Positions 33,532 through 41,961 of a stretch of DNA of 57,023 nucleotides are shown piece after piece (position 1 is the stretch's first letter; the number at the start of each line of letters is the position of its first letter). The notes under the pieces were generated by a model. It ran no database searches. It saw nothing but the letters and a program-made list of their open reading frames with translations, and was not told the DNA's origin. The position numbers and the translations under genes were made by a program. The DNA is from Rhodoferax sp. (lineage in GTDB: Bacteria > Pseudomonadota > Gammaproteobacteria > Burkholderiales > Burkholderiaceae_C), in assembly GCF_030697375.1 (NCBI RefSeq), contig NZ_JAUYQD010000113.1, positions 1 through 57,023 of the forward strand. The letters run 5' to 3'.

Positions 33532-34547
33532 GCTGCTTCCTTCCTGAGTTGAATGTCGCTGTCCCGGCCAGGGTACCAGGGCACACGGCCTTTGAGCACC
33601 CCGGATTTCTGAATGATTTCGGCCACGGTTTCCTCTTGGCGAAACGCCATGACGTGCACACCGGACACGCCCTTGAGGTCCTGTATTTCCTGAATGAGGT
33701 CAATACACACCTGGCGCCCCTCCAGCGCGGGCTTTTGGGCCCCGGCCATACGCTGGATGACCGCATCGGGAATGTGAATGCCCGGCACATGGGTGCGCAT
33801 CCAATCGGCCGCCTTGGCGGAGCGCAACGGACCCACGCCCACCAGGATGAACACCTTGCCCAGCAAGCCCAAATCCTCGACCTCCCGCAGGAAAACTTTG
33901 AGACGCGGCACGTCGTAGCAATACTGGGTCTGGATGAACTGGGCACCCGCCTCCACTTTTTTGGCCAAACGCTGCGCCCGCCATTCAAAGGGCAAACCAA
34001 ACGGATTGGCCGCGGCGCCCAGGAAAACGCGTGGCGCATACGTGACTTTGCGCCCACTTTGAAACTGGTGGTCGTCCCGTAGCGTTCGGCCAATGCCCAG
34101 CAAGGACATGCAGTCCAGATCGAACACCGGCTTGGCCTGGGGGTGGTCACCCGACTGCACCCCATCACCGGTCAGGCACAACATGTTGGCGACACCCATG
34201 GCCGCGCCGCCCAGAATATCGCCCTGGATCGCAATGCGATTTTTGTCGCGGCACGAGATCTGCATCACCGGCGCATATCCGATGCGGGTCAGCAGCGCAC
34301 ACACCGCCAGGCTGGACATATGGCAATTGGCGCCACTGCCGTCGGTGGCGTTGATGGCGTCCACATAGCCGTCAAACACGCGGGCGCGGCTGTACACATC
34401 CTGCGGATCGGCCGAGTCCGGCGGGTCCAGTTCGGAGGTCACCGCAAAAGCACCGCTGCGCAGCACCCGCTCCAGCCGCCCTGGCGAGGTGTGGCCGGGC
34501 AAGATAGGCAGTGGGTAGCCGGGAACCGGTTCGTCTTCAAATTTCAT
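33528..34547 (-). CDS. Methylenetetrahydrofolate reductase family protein (MetF-like)
   Basis: The 339-residue flavoprotein of the MTHFR family has AFAVTSELDPPDSAD (with the conserved acidic residue), NATDGSGANCHMSSLAVC, CLTGDGVQSGDHPQAKPVFDLDC and GAQFIQTQYCYDVPRL. It is longer and more divergent than the usual ~295-residue biosynthetic MetF. Next to the methyltransferase it would run toward oxidation: methyl-THF to methylene-THF. It overlaps the Cys-rich partner gene and the methyltransferase gene by 4 bases each, so the three are probably made in fixed ratio. Confidence 0.88.
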   Translation of the reverse strand: MKFEDEPVPGYPLPILPGHTSPGRLERVLRSGAFAVTSELDPPDSADPQDVYSRARVFDGYVDAINATDGSGANCHMSSLAVCALLTRIGYAPVMQISCRDKNRIAIQGDILGGAAMGVANMLCLTGDGVQSGDHPQAKPVFDLDCMSLLGIGRTLRDDHQFQSGRKVTYAPRVFLGAAANPFGLPFEWRAQRLAKKVEAGAQFIQTQYCYDVPRLKVFLREVEDLGLLGKVFILVGVGPLRSAKAADWMRTHVPGIHIPDAVIQRMAGAQKPALEGRQVCIDLIQEIQDLKGVSGVHVMAFRQEETVAEIIQKSGVLKGRVPWYPGRDSDIQLRKEAA

Positions 34548-35014
34548 GAGGCCTCCGCTGCAACGCTGACGGCTTTGTCACGCGCCACCTTCAACCAGGA
34601 GGAACGCCCCTGCAGCCTGCGGTCCACCGCAAACTGCACCACCTGAATCGCCTCCTTGCCTTCGCGCATGCGCTGGCTGCCTTCAAAGGCCTCCACCCAC
34701 ACGCAGCGCATGTCCGGCTGGACCTCGCAGTGCCCATTGGCCCGCACCCCCCCGCAGGGGCCATTGCGCAGGTTCTTGGGGCAGTTCATGGAGCAGGACA
34801 TGCCGGTGGAACTCAGGGCGCACTGGCCGCACATCTGGCAATCAAAAAGAAAACCTTTGACCGCTTTCTCCAGCGTTGCCACGGGCTTCTCCAGCCGGCC
34901 ATAACCCACCCGCTGCAAAAGCGGATGCAAGGCCACCAGCACCCGTTCGAAACCCCGGTACAAAATCTCCAGGCCGGCGGCATGCCGCACCGACCAACGG
35001 CGCACGGCGTACAT
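34544..35014 (-). CDS. MTHFR C-terminal-type cysteine-rich protein
   Basis: The 156-residue protein corresponds to the separate 'methylenetetrahydrofolate reductase C-terminal' family (DUF5981/MTHFR_C type). Eight cysteines are clustered between residues 59 and 104: CQMCGQC, GMSCSMNCPKNLRNGPCGG, GHCEVQPDMRC. They probably bind iron-sulfur clusters or zinc. In anaerobic acetogen reductases a similar partner carries electrons for MetF. Here it overlaps metF by 4 bases, suggesting a MetF complex whose electrons leave through this subunit instead of NADH; this is inference. Confidence 0.82.
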   Translation of the reverse strand: MYAVRRWSVRHAAGLEILYRGFERVLVALHPLLQRVGYGRLEKPVATLEKAVKGFLFDCQMCGQCALSSTGMSCSMNCPKNLRNGPCGGVRANGHCEVQPDMRCVWVEAFEGSQRMREGKEAIQVVQFAVDRRLQGRSSWLKVARDKAVSVAAEAS

Positions 35015-35358
35015 CAGGCGTCCTCGCTTTCGGGCAGTATTGCGGGTGTGGGGCCGGGCGCAACTTCCAAACCATGGGCGCGAATGAGGCGTAGCAAGTC
35101 CGCATCCGAATACCGCGCCTCAATACGTTGCGCCTCGGCATCGGCCTCGGCCTGCAGGTCGTCGCCACAGCGGCGCGGCTCGCTGCGCTTCCAGTCGGCC
35201 AGGTAGTCACCCGAGCTGGCCTTGCCCGCACGCATGGCGGCACGGTCCACCGCCTCCTGGAAACGGTGCGAAAGCTGCACCTTGGCGGTTTCACGCCCCG
35301 ATTTCACCAGGACTTGCGCTGGCAGGTCACGCCAGGAAATCACGATCAGTTTCGCCAT
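35014..35358 (-). CDS. Small conserved 'virulence factor' family protein (PF13769-type)
   Basis: The 114-residue protein (MAKLIVISWRDLPAQVLVKSG, then a highly charged helical middle with SGDYLADWKRSEPRRCGDDLQAEADAEAQRIEARYSD-type sequence) resembles the short family labelled 'virulence factor' in databases. No catalytic motif is visible; one cysteine lies in RRCGDD. The label is historical. Its conserved place inside a corrinoid/folate operon argues for a role in methyl transfer. It overlaps DUF1638 by 13 bases and the next gene by 1 base. Confidence 0.7.
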   Translation of the reverse strand: MAKLIVISWRDLPAQVLVKSGRETAKVQLSHRFQEAVDRAAMRAGKASSGDYLADWKRSEPRRCGDDLQAEADAEAQRIEARYSDADLLRLIRAHGLEVAPGPTPAILPESEDA

Positions 35359-35963
35359 GCAATCACTCCTTCGCCCGCGCGTCGCAGGCTGTGTTCAAGC
35401 TCGCCATATCCGGTGACACGGTACTCAAATGCGAGTCCCAAACGGTCCGCCGCCCGTTGACCGTCTGCCATGTTGTGTGGAGATTCCAGCTGGGCCAGGT
35501 ACACCAGCTTGCGGTAGTTGCCAAAATACACAGACATCAATTCAGGGTGCCGGTCAATGCCCAGGCCCTGGATGACCAGCCGCTCAAAATGCCGGAGCAA
35601 AAAATCCGTCAGGTAAAAGGTGCCAGGCTCGGCGTCGGCCAAGCCCTCAAAAACAGCGCTTCCGGCAAAAAACTCATAGCAGTGCGCGCCCGCAATCCGC
35701 TCGACCTGCTCTTCGGCCAGCACGGCATCCAACAAACCGCCAGTGCCACAGTCTGCGTAGGCCACGAACATGGAGGCATATCGCCCCCGGTTGGCGCGGA
35801 TTTTTTCACGCACCGCAGCCGGAATTTTCTCGGGGTGGTTGTGCAAATCGGCGGGCAAACACTGCACATCCATATGGGGCCAGTCATTGAGCGTGCGCAG
35901 GGCCACAATTTCTCGCGCCAAGGCACCGCAGGCAATGATCAGTGTTCCGCTGGTATTGCCCAT
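35346..35963 (-). CDS. DUF1638 family protein
   Basis: The 205-residue protein carries the DUF1638 hallmarks LIIACGALAREIVAL, CLPADLHNHPEKIP, FVAYADCGTGGLLD and AHCYEFFAG. Conserved Cys and His residues at three of these sites could bind a metal or cluster. DUF1638 has no established function. Its position directly after the corrinoid protein gene (9 bases) and before the electron-transfer and methyltransferase genes suggests an accessory role such as corrinoid loading or repair. This is inference. Confidence 0.78.
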   Translation of the reverse strand: MGNTSGTLIIACGALAREIVALRTLNDWPHMDVQCLPADLHNHPEKIPAAVREKIRANRGRYASMFVAYADCGTGGLLDAVLAEEQVERIAGAHCYEFFAGSAVFEGLADAEPGTFYLTDFLLRHFERLVIQGLGIDRHPELMSVYFGNYRKLVYLAQLESPHNMADGQRAADRLGLAFEYRVTGYGELEHSLRRAGEGVIAWRN

Positions 35964-35972
35964 GGTGGCCGC

Positions 35973-36677
35973 CTAGGCGAATGCGGCGCTGCGGCGTGCC
36001 GCGATCAGTGTCTTGGCCGTCTCCACCGCAATTCCCGCGTCCCGGCAATACGCGTCCGCCCCTACAGCTCGGCCAAACTCCTCGTTCAGCGGAGCGCCAC
36101 CGACCAGCACGATGTAATCATCACGCAGCCCTTTTTCCTTGAGTGTGTCGATGACCACTTTCATGTAGGGCATGGTGGTGGTCAGCAGAGCCGACAGGCC
36201 CAGGATGTCGGGCTTGTGTTCTTCCAGGGCTGCGAGGTATTTCTCGACTGGGTTATTGATCCCTAAATCGATCACTTCAAAGCCCGCCCCTTCCATCATC
36301 ATCCCGACCAGGTTCTTGCCAATGTCATGGATATCTCCCTTGACGGTGCCGATGACCACCTTGCCAATCGGGGCGACGCCGGTTTCCGCCAGCAGGGGCC
36401 GCAAGATCTCCATGCCCCCTTTCATGGCATTGGCGGCCAGCAAGACCTCAGGCACAAACAAAATGCCGTCCCGAAAATCCACCCCCACGATGCGCATGCC
36501 TTCGACCAAGGCTTCGTTAAGGACACGGTCCGCCGACCAACCCCGCTCCAAAAATATCTGGGTCGCCTCCACCACCTCTTCACGCAGGCCGTTGTACAGG
36601 TCGTCGTGCACCTGCTCGGTCAAATCCTCGTCATTGAGCGTACTCAAATCCAGATCATCATCAAAACCATCAGCCAT
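35973..36677 (-). CDS. Corrinoid (B12-binding) methyl-carrier protein, MtbC/MttC-type
   Basis: The 234-residue protein has a helical cap domain (residues ~15-95, with LFVPEVLLAANAMKGGMEIL) followed by a B12-binding Rossmann domain. The cobalt-ligand motif is DIHDIG at residues 115-120 with His117, and GLSALLTTTMPYMK follows. It carries the methyl group on cobalt between the MttB-family enzyme and the pterin-dependent methyltransferase. ATG 36677 has AGGAG at a good distance; longer upstream readings lack it and have no family sequence. It is the first gene of the twelve-gene minus-strand series. Confidence 0.93.
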   Translation of the reverse strand: MADGFDDDLDLSTLNDEDLTEQVHDDLYNGLREEVVEATQIFLERGWSADRVLNEALVEGMRIVGVDFRDGILFVPEVLLAANAMKGGMEILRPLLAETGVAPIGKVVIGTVKGDIHDIGKNLVGMMMEGAGFEVIDLGINNPVEKYLAALEEHKPDILGLSALLTTTMPYMKVVIDTLKEKGLRDDYIVLVGGAPLNEEFGRAVGADAYCRDAGIAVETAKTLIAARRSAAFA

Positions 36678-36979
36678 GGTGAACTCCTGTGTTGACATAC
36701 CGTGCCTCGTCTGTGCAGATGCGAGGACTGAACTGAGCAAAATGGTACGGGGGCACCCCCGGCGCGGCTGGCAGATTAGCGACTCGTGGTTGTCGAAAGA
36801 CGACAAGGTAAAACCCCACGAAGAGACACCCCCAAGCGGGGAACCGGCGTCGTCGCGCCAACGGAAAACACCGTCGCCGCCAGACAACTCACTACCTGTG
36901 CGTTTCCTACACTGCGCCCACGGTACAAGACACCCTTGCACCGAACAACGACCCCTCACCGAACAGGAGCGGAAATTCC
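36678..36979. promoter_or_regulatory. Divergent corrinoid-protein / purU promoter region
   Basis: This 302-base spacer between divergent genes holds no gene. It contains a perfect inverted repeat TTGTCG-AAAGA-CGACAA (36790-36806) near its centre and the short palindrome GGGGGCACCCCC (36749-36760). The first is a candidate operator for the GlxA-family regulator encoded at 37864. An AGGAG-type ribosome site lies before purU at 36980. Confidence 0.5.
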
Positions 36980-37855
36980 ATGCAGATCCCTCTCGAAGGC
37001 AAGCCCCACTATGTTCTCAATGCGTCGTGCGCAAGCCGCATGGGAACCGTCGCCGCCGTGTCCACTTTTCTGGCTTCGCGCCAGTGCTACATCACGGACA
37101 TGCACCAGTTCGACGATGTCTTAAGCGCCCAGTTTTTTATCCGTGTCACGTTTTATGGCGACCCCGACAAAACGCCCGCACTGGAAGCCTTGCGCGACCA
37201 ATTCACGGAGATCGCGGAGCGGGAGAAGATGGAGTGGGCGATCTACGATGGCGAAAAAAAACCCCGGGTGTTGATCATGGTGTCCAAGTTTGACCATTGC
37301 CTGCACGACTTGCTGTACCGCCACCACACGGGTGAACTCAAAATGGACATCGCGGCCATTGTGTCCAATCACCTGGATCTGCAGCCGCTGGCGCAAGCCC
37401 ACGACATTCCCTACATCCACCTGCCGGTCACACCCGAGACCAAGTCGCGGCAGGAAGCCCGTCTGCTGGAAATCGTGACGCAGACCCACAGTGAGCTGGT
37501 GGTCCTGGCCCGTTACATGCAGGTGTTGTCAGACGATTTGTGCCGCCGTTTGCGGGGGCGGGCCATCAACATCCACCACTCGTTTTTGCCGGGATTCAAA
37601 GGGGCCAAACCCTACCACCAGGCCCATGAACGGGGTGTCAAACTGACCGGCGCCACGGCGCACTATGTCACGGGGGACCTGGACGAAGGCCCCATCATTG
37701 AACAGATTGTCGAACGTGTGGACCACACCTTCACCCCGGAAAAACTGGCCGCTGCCGGACGCGACTCAGAGTGTCGGGCACTGGCCAATGCGGTGCGTTT
37801 TCACATTGAGCACCGCGTCTTTTTAAATGGGGGAAGAACCGTGGTGTTCCGCTAA
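36980..37855 (+). CDS. purU: Formyltetrahydrofolate deformylase
   Basis: The 291-residue protein has an N-terminal ACT-type domain (residues ~8-90) and a formyltransferase-like hydrolase domain with KPRVLIMVSKFDHCLHDLL, the catalytic INIHHSFLPGFKGAKPYHQA stretch and VTGDLDEGPII. It releases formate from 10-formyl-THF and regenerates THF. It is divergent from the corrinoid operon and ends 8 bases from the convergent regulator. In this context it drains folate C1 units derived from sarcosine and methyl groups, not purine balance alone. Confidence 0.93.
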   Translation: MQIPLEGKPHYVLNASCASRMGTVAAVSTFLASRQCYITDMHQFDDVLSAQFFIRVTFYGDPDKTPALEALRDQFTEIAEREKMEWAIYDGEKKPRVLIMVSKFDHCLHDLLYRHHTGELKMDIAAIVSNHLDLQPLAQAHDIPYIHLPVTPETKSRQEARLLEIVTQTHSELVVLARYMQVLSDDLCRRLRGRAINIHHSFLPGFKGAKPYHQAHERGVKLTGATAHYVTGDLDEGPIIEQIVERVDHTFTPEKLAAAGRDSECRALANAVRFHIEHRVFLNGGRTVVFR

Positions 37856-37863
37856 GAATGGAA

Positions 37864-38928
37864 TTACACCCAGGCTGCGAAATCCTGCACGGCGGGGATG
37901 GGGATGGCAGGCGCACAGTCCACCGCGACCTGGATTCCCAGTGTGTTCTCGCGGCTGTGCTGCCGTTCCGCACTGGGGGTGTGGCCAAACATATTGCGGT
38001 AGCACTTGGAGAAATGGGGCGGGGACTGGAACCCACAGGCCACCGCAATTTCCATGATGGACATGGCGGTTTGCAACAACAGCCCGCGCGCCCGCCGCAA
38101 ACGCATGTCCAGATAGTATTTGGTGGGCACTTCACCCACGTAACGTTTGAACAAGCGCTCAATCTGCCGCCGCGAAACGCCCACCAGCACCGCGATTTCA
38201 TCCAGCGACAAAGGCTCTTCGATATTCGCCTCCATCAGCGCGGCGGCCTCAATCAGGTTTTCATGGAACAAACCCACGCGGGCCTGCAGCGGAACATGCT
38301 GGCGGTCCTGGTCATTGCGAATCCGGTCCAGAATAAACTGTTCGGAAATCATCGGCGCAATGTCGCGGCCCAGATGGTCCTTGATGATCTTGAGCATCAG
38401 ATCCAAGGGGGCAATACCGCCGGTGCAGGTGTAGCGGTCGCGGTCAATGGCGAAGAGCTGGTCCGAGAAGATGACCCGTGGGAATTTCTCCTGTAACGCA
38501 GACATGTTTTCCCAGTGAATCACGGCTTTGTATTTGTCCAGCAGGCCGGCCTTGGCCAATGCATAGCCGCCCGTACACAGGGAACCCAAGGCCACATGGC
38601 GCTGCGCCAACCGGCGCAGTGCCGCCAGCAACTCTGAAGTCACCGCCTGCTCGACGTTGATACCACCACACACAAATACGATATTGGCGGGCCCCATGTT
38701 GTCAATCGACACCGTTGGTGCCAAGGACAAGCCACAGCTGGCCGCTGCGGGAAAACCATCCAGCGTGGCCAGGGTCCACTGGTACACCTCTTGCTGCGCC
38801 ACGCGGTTGGCCATGCGCAGCGCATCCACTGCGCTCGACAGGGCGATGAGGGAATAGTTGGGAAGCGTCAGGAAAACAAATCGCTGCAAGGGCAGCGGTT
38901 CCTTGGCCCCTGTTGTTGGCAGGTCCAT
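37864..38928 (-). CDS. GlxA-family AraC-type regulator (GbdR-like)
   Basis: The 354-residue protein has an N-terminal DJ-1/PfpI-like sensor domain (residues ~15-190, with GGINVEQAVTSELLAALRRLA and GSLCTGGYALAKAGLLDKYKAVIHWE) and a C-terminal AraC HTH (EPLSLDEIAVLVGVSRRQIERLFKRY and IAVACGFQSPPHFSKCYRNMFG). GbdR and SouR of Pseudomonas, which sense betaine/dimethylglycine and sarcosine, have this layout. I chose ATG 38928, with GGGGG about 9 bases upstream. It follows proW by ~50 bases and is probably co-transcribed with the uptake genes. Likely activator of the choline/betaine and sox genes. Confidence 0.85.
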   Translation of the reverse strand: MDLPTTGAKEPLPLQRFVFLTLPNYSLIALSSAVDALRMANRVAQQEVYQWTLATLDGFPAAASCGLSLAPTVSIDNMGPANIVFVCGGINVEQAVTSELLAALRRLAQRHVALGSLCTGGYALAKAGLLDKYKAVIHWENMSALQEKFPRVIFSDQLFAIDRDRYTCTGGIAPLDLMLKIIKDHLGRDIAPMISEQFILDRIRNDQDRQHVPLQARVGLFHENLIEAAALMEANIEEPLSLDEIAVLVGVSRRQIERLFKRYVGEVPTKYYLDMRLRRARGLLLQTAMSIMEIAVACGFQSPPHFSKCYRNMFGHTPSAERQHSRENTLGIQVAVDCAPAIPIPAVQDFAAWV

Positions 38929-38977
38929 AACAATTACCCCCTTCAAAAATAATCCAACTTTCGCAGAGACCACTCAC

Positions 38978-39862
38978 TCACATCGGCAGCTTGCTGCGCT
39001 TGGCCCGAAACCCCAAACGCTCCCGCCACGACAGCCGAATGCCCTGCGCGCCAAAGGTTTCCGTGATGCGGTCCAACATAATCGCCAGCAAAACCACCGC
39101 CAGCCCGGACTCAAACCCCAGACCAATGTCCAGGCGCTGAATGCTGGCCAGCACATCGTTGCCCAGCCCCCCCGCCCCCACCATGGAGGCAATGATGACC
39201 ATGGACAGCGCCATCATGATGGTCTGGTTGATGCCCGCCATGATCGACGGCAACGCACCTGGTATCTGCACTTTGAACAAGACCTGCAGGGGGGTGCATC
39301 CAAAGGTGATGCCGGCCTCCACCTGCTCCTTGTTGACCTGGCGAATGCCCAGACTGGTCAGTCGCACCACCGGTGGCATGGCAAAAATCACGGTGGCCAG
39401 CACGCCGGGCACCCGCCCCAGGCCAAACAACATGGCAGCTGGAATCAGGTAGACGAACGCTGGCATGGTTTGCATGAAATCCAGCGTGGGCCGGACAATG
39501 GCAGCCACCCGGTCTTTCTTGGCAACCCATATGCCCAGTGGCAAACCTACAACCAAGCTGATGAAGGTTGCGGAAATAATCAGGGCCAGTGTGACCATGG
39601 TTTGCGGCCAGAAACCCGTGCCGTCAATCACCACACAGCAGGCCAGGCAAAACAGGGCAAACTTCCAGCCCACGCGCCACAGCCCGGTGGCAATCAGAAC
39701 GGCGGCAACCACCCAGACCGGCAAGGCCTGCAAGCCCAGTTCAATACTCTCCGTCAGCGTACCAATGCCCGAACCGAGTTGCTCCAGCATGCCACCGTCG
39801 TTGTCGATGACAAACTTGACGCCCAGGTTCACCCACTCGCCAAGAGGCAAAAAATCACTCAT
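38978..39862 (-). CDS. proW: Glycine betaine/choline ABC transporter permease
   Basis: A 294-residue inner-membrane permease of the ProW/OpuAB/ChoW family with segments such as MVTLALIISATFISLVVGLPLGIWVA, the MQTMPAFVYLIPAAMLFGLG motif and VEAGITFGCTPLQVLFKVQIPGALPSIMAGINQTIMMAL, which includes the EAA loop. It overlaps proV by 8 bases. The binding protein is probably ChoX, encoded separately at 29501-30451. Confidence 0.92.
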   Translation of the reverse strand: MSDFLPLGEWVNLGVKFVIDNDGGMLEQLGSGIGTLTESIELGLQALPVWVVAAVLIATGLWRVGWKFALFCLACCVVIDGTGFWPQTMVTLALIISATFISLVVGLPLGIWVAKKDRVAAIVRPTLDFMQTMPAFVYLIPAAMLFGLGRVPGVLATVIFAMPPVVRLTSLGIRQVNKEQVEAGITFGCTPLQVLFKVQIPGALPSIMAGINQTIMMALSMVIIASMVGAGGLGNDVLASIQRLDIGLGFESGLAVVLLAIMLDRITETFGAQGIRLSWRERLGFRAKRSKLPM

Positions 39863-41066
39863 ACGCCGTCTCCTCTTCCACCATTTTTTTGAGCAAAATT
39901 GTCTGGGTCACGGCCCCCAAATAGCGCCCGGCGTTATTGACCACCGGCAATGGATGCGGGTTCTTGACGATGCGCCCGATCAGATCCCGCAGGCTCAAGG
40001 CCTCATGGACCGCACCAATCCCGTCAAGCAAGGCATTGGCCATCAAATCCCCCTCGGTTTGCAGACTGAGCAACATCGAATCGATCGACACCGTGCCGCG
40101 CAAAGTGCCGTCATCCGCCACCACAAAGGCATAGTTGCGCCGCATCTCCCGCAGCCGTTCAATGGCACTGGCAAAGTCTGCACGCGCATCCGCCGTGGGG
40201 CGAATGACCAGCGTCGCATCGGTGCGGGCGACGTCTTTTGCCACCAGGTACTTTTGGACGTCCACGCCTTTGAAAAAAGCCCGCACATAGGCATCACAGG
40301 GGTTGCGCAAAATTTCGTCAGGGGTGCCGACCTGCACAATACGCCCGCCTTCCATGATGGCGATCCGGTCTCCGATATGGAATGCCTCATCCAGGTCATG
40401 CGAAACGAACACAATCGTCCTTTGCTGCTCGCTTTGCAGCTTGAGCAACAACTCCTGCATCTCCGTGCGCTTGAGCGGGTCCAGCGCGGAAAACGCCTCG
40501 TCCATCAGCATCAAAGTTGGGTCCACCGCCAGCGCGCGCGCCAGGCCCACACGCTGCTGCATCCCGCCCGACAGCTCTGCCGGATGTTTGTGGGCAAACG
40601 CACTGAGCCCCACCTGGTCCAGCACTTCCATGGCGCGCTTTTCACGGACTTTGCGCCCCACGCCCGCAACCTCCAGACCAAAAGCGGTGTTGCTCAAAAC
40701 CGAGAGGTGTGGCAACAGCGCAAACGACTGGAACACCATGGCCAAATCCTTGCGACGCAAGTCCACCAGGGCTTTGTTGCCCATGGTGGCCACATCGTGG
40801 CCACCCACCATGATTTGCCCATGGGTGGGATCGACCAGGCGGTTGAGCAAACGGATCAGCGTGGATTTGCCGGAGCCGGAAAGCCCCATGAGGACAAAAA
40901 TCTCCCCCTCGTTGACATGGAAATTGGCATTGATAACACCCGCCACCATCCCCGTTTGCTGAAAAATCTGGTCCTTTCCCTGGCCCTCTTTCAGCATTTT
41001 CATGGCCAGGGCAGGGTCCGATCCAAAAACCTTGTAGAGATTTTTGACAACAATTTTCTCAGCCAC
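39855..41066 (-). CDS. proV: Glycine betaine/choline ABC transporter ATPase with CBS domains
   Basis: The 403-residue ATPase shows Walker A GLSGSGKSTLIRLLN, signature LSGGMQQRVGLARALAV, Walker B LMLMDEAFSALDPL, and a C-terminal CBS region (about residues 275-400) that senses ionic strength in OpuAA/ProV. The GTG at 41066 (reading VAEKIVVKNLYKVFG) is chosen because AGAGGA lies 7 bases upstream and the extra upstream residues are not conserved. It starts a proV-proW-regulator unit. Confidence 0.92.
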   Translation of the reverse strand: MAEKIVVKNLYKVFGSDPALAMKMLKEGQGKDQIFQQTGMVAGVINANFHVNEGEIFVLMGLSGSGKSTLIRLLNRLVDPTHGQIMVGGHDVATMGNKALVDLRRKDLAMVFQSFALLPHLSVLSNTAFGLEVAGVGRKVREKRAMEVLDQVGLSAFAHKHPAELSGGMQQRVGLARALAVDPTLMLMDEAFSALDPLKRTEMQELLLKLQSEQQRTIVFVSHDLDEAFHIGDRIAIMEGGRIVQVGTPDEILRNPCDAYVRAFFKGVDVQKYLVAKDVARTDATLVIRPTADARADFASAIERLREMRRNYAFVVADDGTLRGTVSIDSMLLSLQTEGDLMANALLDGIGAVHEALSLRDLIGRIVKNPHPLPVVNNAGRYLGAVTQTILLKKMVEEETAYE

Positions 41067-41310
41067 TATGTATCCTCTCGGTTGACAAGACGGTAGGCAA
41101 CAGATCCTGAAAAAAGTCGCTTGCATCTCAGGGAAGAGACCATGCTATCGCCATGGCCTGTATTGAATCCCAGAAAAACGACTTTAAATTGCCTAATTAC
41201 GACAATTTTTGGGCAACCTAGGGTATACACCCACTGTGCATTCACGCGCTCCCAACGTTGACGTGCGTGCGCAGCAGCCCCTCAGATACGGAGGCGGAAA
41301 TACCACTTTT
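41067..41310. promoter_or_regulatory. Intergenic region upstream of proV
   Basis: The 244-base spacer separates proV (start 41066, minus) from the end of dgoA (41311, minus). It carries the proV promoter and the 3' end of the sugar operon. The 41165-41225 portion is AT-rich. I see no clear terminator, repeat or gene in it. Confidence 0.4.
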
Positions 41311-41961
41311 TTAATGGCAGGCGTTGACCCAAGCCTGGACGTAGCGGGTCCCTTTTGCAAGAACCTCGGCGGCCGTCGCGCCCGGTTGGTACAACTGGCT
41401 GCCAATGCCAAATCCCGTGGCACCCACATGTTTCCAAGGCCCCATATTGTCCGGCGTGATGCCGCCCACGGGCCACACATCGGTCCCTGAAGGCAACACC
41501 GATATCAGTGCCTTGAGCCCCCCGTACCCGACCATTTCCGCCGGAAAGATTTTCAGCGCATGGGCGCCCGCCTGCAGCGCAGCAAAGGCCTCGCTGGGCG
41601 TGGCCACGCCGGGCGCACACAGCATGTCCATCGCGGCGGCGTGCGCGATCACACGCACATCACAGTTCGGGGACACCATCAAGCGGCCCCCCGCGCCGTG
41701 CACGGCATCCACATCGGCCACCGTCAGCATGGTGCCGCCTCCAACCAGCGCGGTGCTGGGCAGTGCGCGGGCCAGAAGCTCGATGCACTGCAGGGCGCCC
41801 GGGCGGTTCAGGGGCACCTCCAGGGTGCGAAACCCGCTCTCGAACAGCGCCTCGCCAATGGCTACCGCATGGGCAGGCTCCAGGCCGCGCAGAATGGCCA
41901 CCAGGGGCATGGCGCGGGTGTCTTGCAATAAGGTGTGGGCAGTTTTCACAGGGTTTTCCAA
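41311..41961 (-). CDS. dgoA: 2-dehydro-3-deoxy-6-phosphogalactonate aldolase
   Basis: A 216-residue class I KDPG/KDPGal aldolase with catalytic glutamate in TLEVPLNRPGA, Schiff-base lysine in AHALKIFPAEMVG and the phosphate-binding VWPVGGITPDNM turn. It cleaves KDPGal to pyruvate and glyceraldehyde 3-phosphate. The VPLNRP form and LKIFPAE motif fit DgoA better than Eda. It overlaps dgoK by 16 bases and is last in the minus-strand sugar operon. Confidence 0.9.
   Translation of the reverse strand: MENPVKTAHTLLQDTRAMPLVAILRGLEPAHAVAIGEALFESGFRTLEVPLNRPGALQCIELLARALPSTALVGGGTMLTVADVDAVHGAGGRLMVSPNCDVRVIAHAAAMDMLCAPGVATPSEAFAALQAGAHALKIFPAEMVGYGGLKALISVLPSGTDVWPVGGITPDNMGPWKHVGATGFGIGSQLYQPGATAAEVLAKGTRYVQAWVNACH

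Noticed and set aside
35014..35358. True virulence role for the 'virulence factor' family protein
   Set aside because: The name is a database label. The operon context is C1 metabolism, and nothing in the sequence suggests secretion or host interaction.
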